This document shows positions 57,496 to 64,000 of a stretch of DNA of 64,000 bases, in pieces (within the stretch, counting starts at the first letter, position 1; each line of letters begins with the position of its first letter). The notes beneath the pieces are model-generated. The model saw nothing but the letters and a program-made list of their open reading frames with translations. It did not search any database and had not been told where the DNA came from. Made by a program: the position numbers and the translations under genes. The stretch is from assembly GCF_002105155.1 (NCBI RefSeq), contig NW_019028986.1:326501-390500 (forward strand), in the 5' to 3' direction. This DNA comes from Lobosporangium transversale. Lineage: Eukaryota; Mortierellomycota; Mortierellomycetes; Mortierellales; Mortierellaceae.

Positions 57496-60346
57496 ACTAC
57501 TTACGCTACTGCAATCCGCGCCATGGCTTGAACCCTCTCCCTGTCGACAAATTGGTCGATGAGGAAAGGTCCCATATTCGGCGCAGTCCGGTATAACTTG
57601 AAGAAAGCATGGTAATTGGATGATGATAACGCTGTACGAACTTCAAGAGCATGCTTTACTGCAGGATCTTGCTTTTGTGCAGGAGTCAATGATCGCATAA
57701 CAGCAATGATATCTACAGTAGTGCAAGGAGAAGTAAAAAAATAAATAAATTTGTCAATACCCAGTTGTATTTTTATACCAACGGTCGAGAGAACTAGAAA
57801 ATAATAAGATTATGCGCTTACCTGAAGGGTTACGGGTATGGAGCTGGTATAGGATCCTGTACGCTGTAAACTCCATCACATTACCAGGCAGATTTTCCTC
57901 ATATAATTGTTTCAGTTGTGTTTGGCACTGATTGAATTCTCCAAGATCACCTTTCTCTAAAGCAATTCGGGCGTGAATTTCATACACAGCCACTGTAAAT
58001 TCATTTTTAATCCGTTGAACCTAAAAAAAAAAAAGCAGAACAGAGAAATCAACATCTGAAATGAACCAGTATCAATAATCTAAACCAATATAATCATCTA
58101 AATTTGAATTGTAAAGGCTTACCGTTAAATCTTGACGTACTGACTTGAACTGATCACAGATATATGCATAGTTTCCATCATTATGCCACTTCTTCTTCAA
58201 TAATTCCAAAGTTTCACGAAGGACGTGCAATGGACGCACTGTTGATGGATCTGGTGCCTGCAAAAAAATAAAAATAAAAAAAAAGGCAGGCATTGTATCA
58301 GATATCTTTCAGAGCAACATATCCATGTATATATCTATAGAGTCAATAATACTAACTATACTCTTCTAATAGGACATACCTCAGTTAAACGAAGATACCT
58401 CTTTTCCAGATTTGTCGAGGTGCCAACGATCGTATGCTTGTCAAAATCAATAACATCTTTATTGACCGGCAGAGCATACGACACATACTGGCTTCGTGAG
58501 GCATTTTTATGTGCAAGAGCTTCCGACTCGAAACGTCGGGCACGCTTTTCACGCCGCGCAAGTTCAGATGCCTTCACTGTCCCTCGCTCTGGAGATTCCG
58601 ATGTTCGTCGACTAGATGAGTATTCGATGAAAACCATCAAAAAGATAAATAAATAAAAGTTGATCCAAAAACAAAAGAAAGAATTTTTGAATGAGGACAA
58701 AAAACGTACTTTTTTCTATGGTATTTCCTAGTAATGGATGGAGAGAAAAAAAAAAAAAAAAAAAAAAAAGATACAAGTTAATTAATGAGATTAATCAAAC
58801 CTTCTGACCGCAAAAAAGGAAAAAAAAAAGATACCTTGGGATTTCCATATTGTCCCAGTCGATATCAAACAACCTTCCTTCCGCATGATATCGTGCGACC
58901 ATTATTTTCAATTCCTCTTGTGCAGCATCTTGCTCTTCTTCTGAAACCGTATTAAAAAAACGAACAACATAATTTTTGAGTGATTGAGGCCAATTTTCTT
59001 TTGATAATGATGAGGATGAGGATGCTGTCGGCGTAGATGGTGTTGATGCTGATGGTGATGACGATTTTGACATCTCTTGGTCCTTGCTTTGCAAAACATT
59101 AGTTGGTAAAGGTGTTACTTTTTTTGATTTCACTGAAAGGTAAGCAGGTTCTAAAAGAGCAATAAAAAAAAAGGAATTAGAAGATATTTATAATGAACCA
59201 CCGCACACTGCTAGAATTTCTAGAATTGTAAAGTTCAAGTGTTACCTTCCAACTTGCTCTTAACCTTTCCCCTAGAAATAAAAAATAAAAATAAAAATAA
59301 AAAAAAAATTAATTGACATGGGAGAAATAGATACATTGCGCTCAACTTTTTTTTTTTTTTTTTTTTTTTTTAGCAAACAAAAAACTTCATCCACGTTATA
59401 TAGCATACATATTGTCACTGATAGTAATTTCGCCCACTTTCTGACGAAGATGGGTCTGCTGCTGTTCTTCTTGAATTCGCTTCCGCTTTTCTTCAGCTTC
59501 AATATGTTTCCGTTTTTGAAATGCCTGATTATCAAATGTAGACTTTGCTTGCTGTGCTTGGGAAGAGATATGATTTCCTTGATAGCTAGAGTGATCAGAG
59601 GTACTGGAAGATTGATAATAAGCTGCTGTTGATGACGACATATTCGGCTGGCTTGAGCTATATGAAGATGAATAAGGAGGCTGCTGATAAGAATATGGAG
59701 GGTATTGGGTTAGTGAAGCGCTGCCAGAGGCTGAAGGATGTGCTACTGGCTGTACTTGATAGGCTGAATAAGCATATGAAGAGGGCGCTTGAGTGCCTGG
59801 TGGGGCAACAGCTCCCGATACTGTTACTGATGGTGGATACGAATACGCTTGTTGAGTATAGTAGTCTTGATACGACTGAGCCTGATTATCAGGCGTATGA
59901 GCTGCGGTTGTACCCGGAACACCTGTGGAAGGTGGAACTGAATAGCCGTACTGTGCGTAGTAAGCGGCGTAATGCTGAGCGTATTGCTCAGGGGTTAGTG
60001 CTTGAGATGACTGCTGACCAGGCGGGGGCTGTTGTGAGTACTGTTGATAATACGCAGAGTAATCTGCTGCAGCACCAGCACTTGATGTTCCTGGTGCTGC
60101 TGTTCCGGGTGGCTGATACCCTGGGTTTGCTGCTAACCTGTTGCGCAATAGTTAATCAATTAAGAAAAACATGAGCACGCAATTCATATTTGTGCCAAAG
60201 CATTTCAGTTGTTCAGATGTATAGCGTATCTGTTCACAACTTACCAGGCTTGGTATTGTTGAGCGTATTGCTGGTACTGCTCCGCATAGAGTGCAGCCTG
60301 ATCAGCTGATGAGACAGGAGGAGTTGGGGTCGCCAGGATGGATAAA
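57147..60346 (-). CDS. THP3: SAC3/GANP-family mRNA-processing factor THP3 (LENG8 homologue); 5' start unresolved
   Basis: Thp3/LENG8 proteins act with Csn12-type partners in transcription-coupled mRNA splicing and export. Ten coding exons, all in phase: 60346-60245, 60137-59409, 59271-59246, 59150-58835, 58727-58710, 58611-58380, 58257-58123, 58020-57822, 57712-57505 and 57381-57147. The N-terminal half is a Tyr/Gln/Ser-rich low-complexity region with a charged LRQKVGEI helix. The SAC3/GANP domain follows: [72 protein letters not shown] and the closing winged-helix segment [20 protein letters not shown]. Two exons are very small (26 nt and 18 nt). No ATG opens the first exon in frame; a TATA box (60606-60613, minus) and a short repeat leader lie upstream, so an initiating exon was missed or translation starts elsewhere. 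Confidence 0.88.
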
Positions 60347-60425
60347 CTCACAAGGAAAAATAATAGAGAAAACAATCAGGCTAAAAAACACACACACACA
60401 AAAAAAAACCTGACCAACGATCGAG

Positions 60426-60458
<33 letters not shown>

Positions 60459-60894
60459 AATCCAATACACAACTACAAAAAAAAAAAAAGAAGAAGGAAA
60501 GGAGGGAAGGGATCAAGAATAGAGAGAGCAAAGAGAGTAGAGAGGTTAGTGCTGAGCGCTGAGTGCTGAGTGCTGAGTGCTGAACGCTGGGTGATGGAAG
60601 ATGGACTTTATAGAAAAAAAAAGAGATGTTGTGTTCATAAGCCTGTACCATGAATTAGAGGGCATGTGACTAAAACTCTCTTCCAGGCACATGTCCAGTG
60701 TATTCTTGGCGCGTATTCATAGTTGGTTCCTTTGAAGGCTATTTTGATTGCAGGTTCACTATACTCCTCGCCAATTGGTGGGCAATCATTCTGATTCTGT
60801 GGCTTTTTTTCGGATTTTTTTTCAAATGCTTTTTTTTTTTTTTTTTTTTTAATGTCTCTCCTCCACTCAATATCCCAAGGACAGTTACGCTGAC
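60347..60894. promoter_or_regulatory. divergent region THP3 / RlmN-like gene
   Basis: It contains the THP3 leader (minus), with a GTGCTGAG 8-bp repeat at about 60549-60588, long A runs (60426-60457, 60477-60489), a TATA box on the minus strand at 60606-60613, and the upstream sequence of the RlmN-like gene with a T run near 60831-60850. Confidence 0.5.
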
Positions 60895-62749
60895 ATGGCC
60901 ACTTCTCTACACTGCAAACGATCTCTTGCAAGGAATAGCAGCTTTCTGTGCACATGGATAAGGCCGCCCTGCAAAAACCCGTTCCTTGGGTTATTGTCTA
61001 TTTCCCGTACAGCAACAACTACAACAAAGAAAAAGAGACCTCATACTTTCGATTCTACCAGCCACAGAAACAGAGCTATTCCTGTCAACTCTCAGTTTGA
61101 TCGGGTTGCTGTTACTGCTGCTAATAACTTCAATGCTTCCAATGCCTACGCTGACAAAGCTATTCTGCCGACTCGGGATTGGGATAAAAAAAACCTCATT
61201 GGACTTTCTTTAACTCAACTCCAGGATGAATTGAAAGTAGTACCAGGAGTCAAGTCATATACTGCTTCACAGATCTGGCGGTTTTTATATCAGCGAGGCG
61301 TATTGACTATCGACGAGATGCTCAATATCCCCAAGGAGGTGAAAGAGGTCTTGAAAATGAAATACACTATTGACTATGGACGGATCGTGGTATGCATAAA
61401 AACCGCTTTTTTTTAAATAATCCATGAAAAGCAAAATTGTATACTAAGTCGACTTTTTTTTGTCAGTCCGACCATGTCTCACCTAATGATGGAACCAGAA
61501 AGCTTTTGATAGGGTTCCAGGATCTTAAGACCAAGGTTGAATCCGTTTTCATCCCCATGAATGGCCCACGAGGCACCCAATGCATCAGCAGTCAGGTCGG
61601 CTGCTCTTTAGCTTGCACATTTTGTCATACAGGGACTCAGAAACTGTTGAGAAATTTGACGGCGGGTGAAATTGTTGGACAATATATGATTCCCGCCAAG
61701 GATTATGGTGATCTACCGCTGCTCAAGAACTCTCAGCGCAAAGTCAACAACATTGTTTTCATGGGTCAGGGAGAGCCATTCTACAATTGGAGGTAAAAAA
61801 AAAAAAATAAATAAATAAAAAAATGTAGGCAAGACAGGAACCTATCTGATCTTTGAAACCATGTCTGGACAAAAAAAAAATATAGAAATGTCAAGCAAGC
61901 AATTGAGATTCTTACTGATAAAGATGGGATTGGTTTACCAAAAAGCAAGATCACAGTCTCAACTTCTGGTGTCGCTCCAGGAATAGCCAAGTTGGCGGAG
62001 TTGGGTGGTATTGGTCTTGCTATCTCATTACATGCCACAAATGATCGCCTTCGAGATGAGATTGTCCCTATCAATAAGTAATGTCCAATAATGGAACCGC
62101 TTTTGTCCAAATGCTGAAAGACACAATGCATCAAGTTTAAAGGAGTTGCGGGATTCTAATACCACATGACTGGCTAAAGAAAGTGTTGTACTCTTTTTAT
62201 TTTTCTTACATTGTGAACTACATATATTAGAACCTTTCCGATCCGTGTTTTAATGAAAGCCTGTGCAGAGTATGCAGAAGCGATGAAGAGCTGCAATCGT
62301 GACAGCCAAAGGATTACTTTTGAGTACTTATGCTATACTTTTTGTCCCTATTTCCTTCACTTCTTTGATTTGGAATCAATCGATGATTCATACTCTTGCC
62401 CTAAAAAAAAGAAAAAGACGTCAGCTTACAGGTCTAATTCCACTTTCGTTTCCATAGATATGTCATGCTCAAGGATGTAAACGACAGTTTCCAAGAAGCT
62501 AGAGCGCTGGCAGACTTGCTAAGAGATATCCCTTCTCATGTCAATTTAATCCCATTCAATCCATGGCCGGGTAGTCATTATGTTAGCTCTCCTCGAGATC
62601 ATATCGTTGGATTCTCTAGGATCGTTGAGAGCCTAGGCGTACCAACTACGATTCGCTGGCCTCGCGGCTTGGATATTATGGGGGCCTGTGGACAGTTGCG
62701 TACAAGCCATGAACAGAAAGAAAGCAGGAAGATAGCAGTAACCCTTTGA
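60895..62749 (+). CDS. RlmN-like radical SAM RNA adenine-C2 methyltransferase, predicted mitochondrial
   Basis: RlmN methylates C2 of an adenosine in 23S-type rRNA and in tRNAs by a radical, methyl-cysteine mechanism. Exons 60895-61389, 61467-61792, 61886-62077, 62231-62323 and 62458-62749, in phase, give 465 aa. The N-terminus ([21 protein letters not shown]) is basic, Ser-rich and free of acidic residues, like a mitochondrial leader. The body has [29 protein letters not shown], the 4Fe-4S motif CSLACTFC (Cys 211, 215, 218), [29 protein letters not shown], and [12 protein letters not shown] with the conserved catalytic Cys near 446. A direct plus-strand neighbour is COQ5, another mitochondrial protein. 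Such proteins occur in bacteria and plants but not in common yeasts. Confidence 0.92.
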
Positions 62750-62965
62750 TCATTTATTTTTACATTTGTATCATCTGCACTTATCCCAGTCATTATCATT
62801 ATATTTATATGAAGCAACCGTATAAAAAAAAAATGCATTCAGATGTGGCTTGCCCGGAAAGACATTTCAATCCGATTGCACAGCAACCATTTTGTTTTTC
62901 AAAGAGCTTCCTTCCTGTGCGTTTCACTTTTCTTCTCTCATTCTCAAAAAAAGAACACATTTGTC

Positions 62966-64000
<1,035 letters not shown>

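Overview
The window is nuclear DNA of a filamentous fungus. Most genes carry short GT-AG introns, the proteome is typically fungal (CCC2, AP-1 sigma, UTP25, THP3, COQ5, YAT-type permease), and long A or T homopolymers fill introns and intergenic DNA. Crinkler-type proteins, IS630/Tc1-like transposase remnants and genes missing from yeast (PA28-like, RlmN-like, bacterial-type ArsC) suggest an early-diverging lineage. Mortierellomycota is my best guess; this is an inference, not a proof. I saw no rRNA, convincing tRNA or CRISPR array. Exon coordinates were chosen by splice sites and checked for reading phase by hand.

Left part (1-34 kb), conserved core genes: a possible partial exon at the edge; a dynamin-like GTPase (1307-3614, +); V-ATPase subunit a (4335-7531, +); a long gene-free stretch; a high-affinity-type hexose transporter (12714-14384, +); a probable PA28/REG-like proteasome activator (14643-16584, -); a divergent arsenate pair, ArsC (17678-18073, -) and an ArsB-like efflux permease (19133-21238, +); AP-1 sigma (about 22248-23132, +) convergent with the rRNA methyltransferase BMT6 (23325-24914, -); UTP25 (25298-28479, +); a SET-domain lysine methyltransferase (28757-31416, +); and an amino acid permease (31568-33388, -).

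Middle (34-53 kb): gene-poor DNA interrupted by a PPN2-like polyphosphatase (38197-39549, -), then an accessory island at about 43.2-51.4 kb. The island holds a Crinkler-type gene (ubiquitin-like header, P-loop NTPase, nuclease-like tail) with a reading-frame break in the header. It also holds two copies of a 57-bp palindromic element, a 451-bp foldback element, a 5'-truncated and frameshifted nuclease-family pseudogene, an intact small gene carrying the C-terminal module of that same family, and two diverged transposase fragments. Everything recognisable in the island is on the minus strand, and it looks like a modular, transposon-associated effector or conflict locus in decay and reassortment.

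Right part (53-64 kb): a CCC2-type copper ATPase (53527-56901, +), the SAC3/GANP-family mRNA factor THP3/LENG8 (57147 to about 60346, -, ten coding exons), an RlmN-like radical SAM methyltransferase with a predicted mitochondrial leader (60895-62749, +), and the first four exons of COQ5 (62966 to the edge, +).
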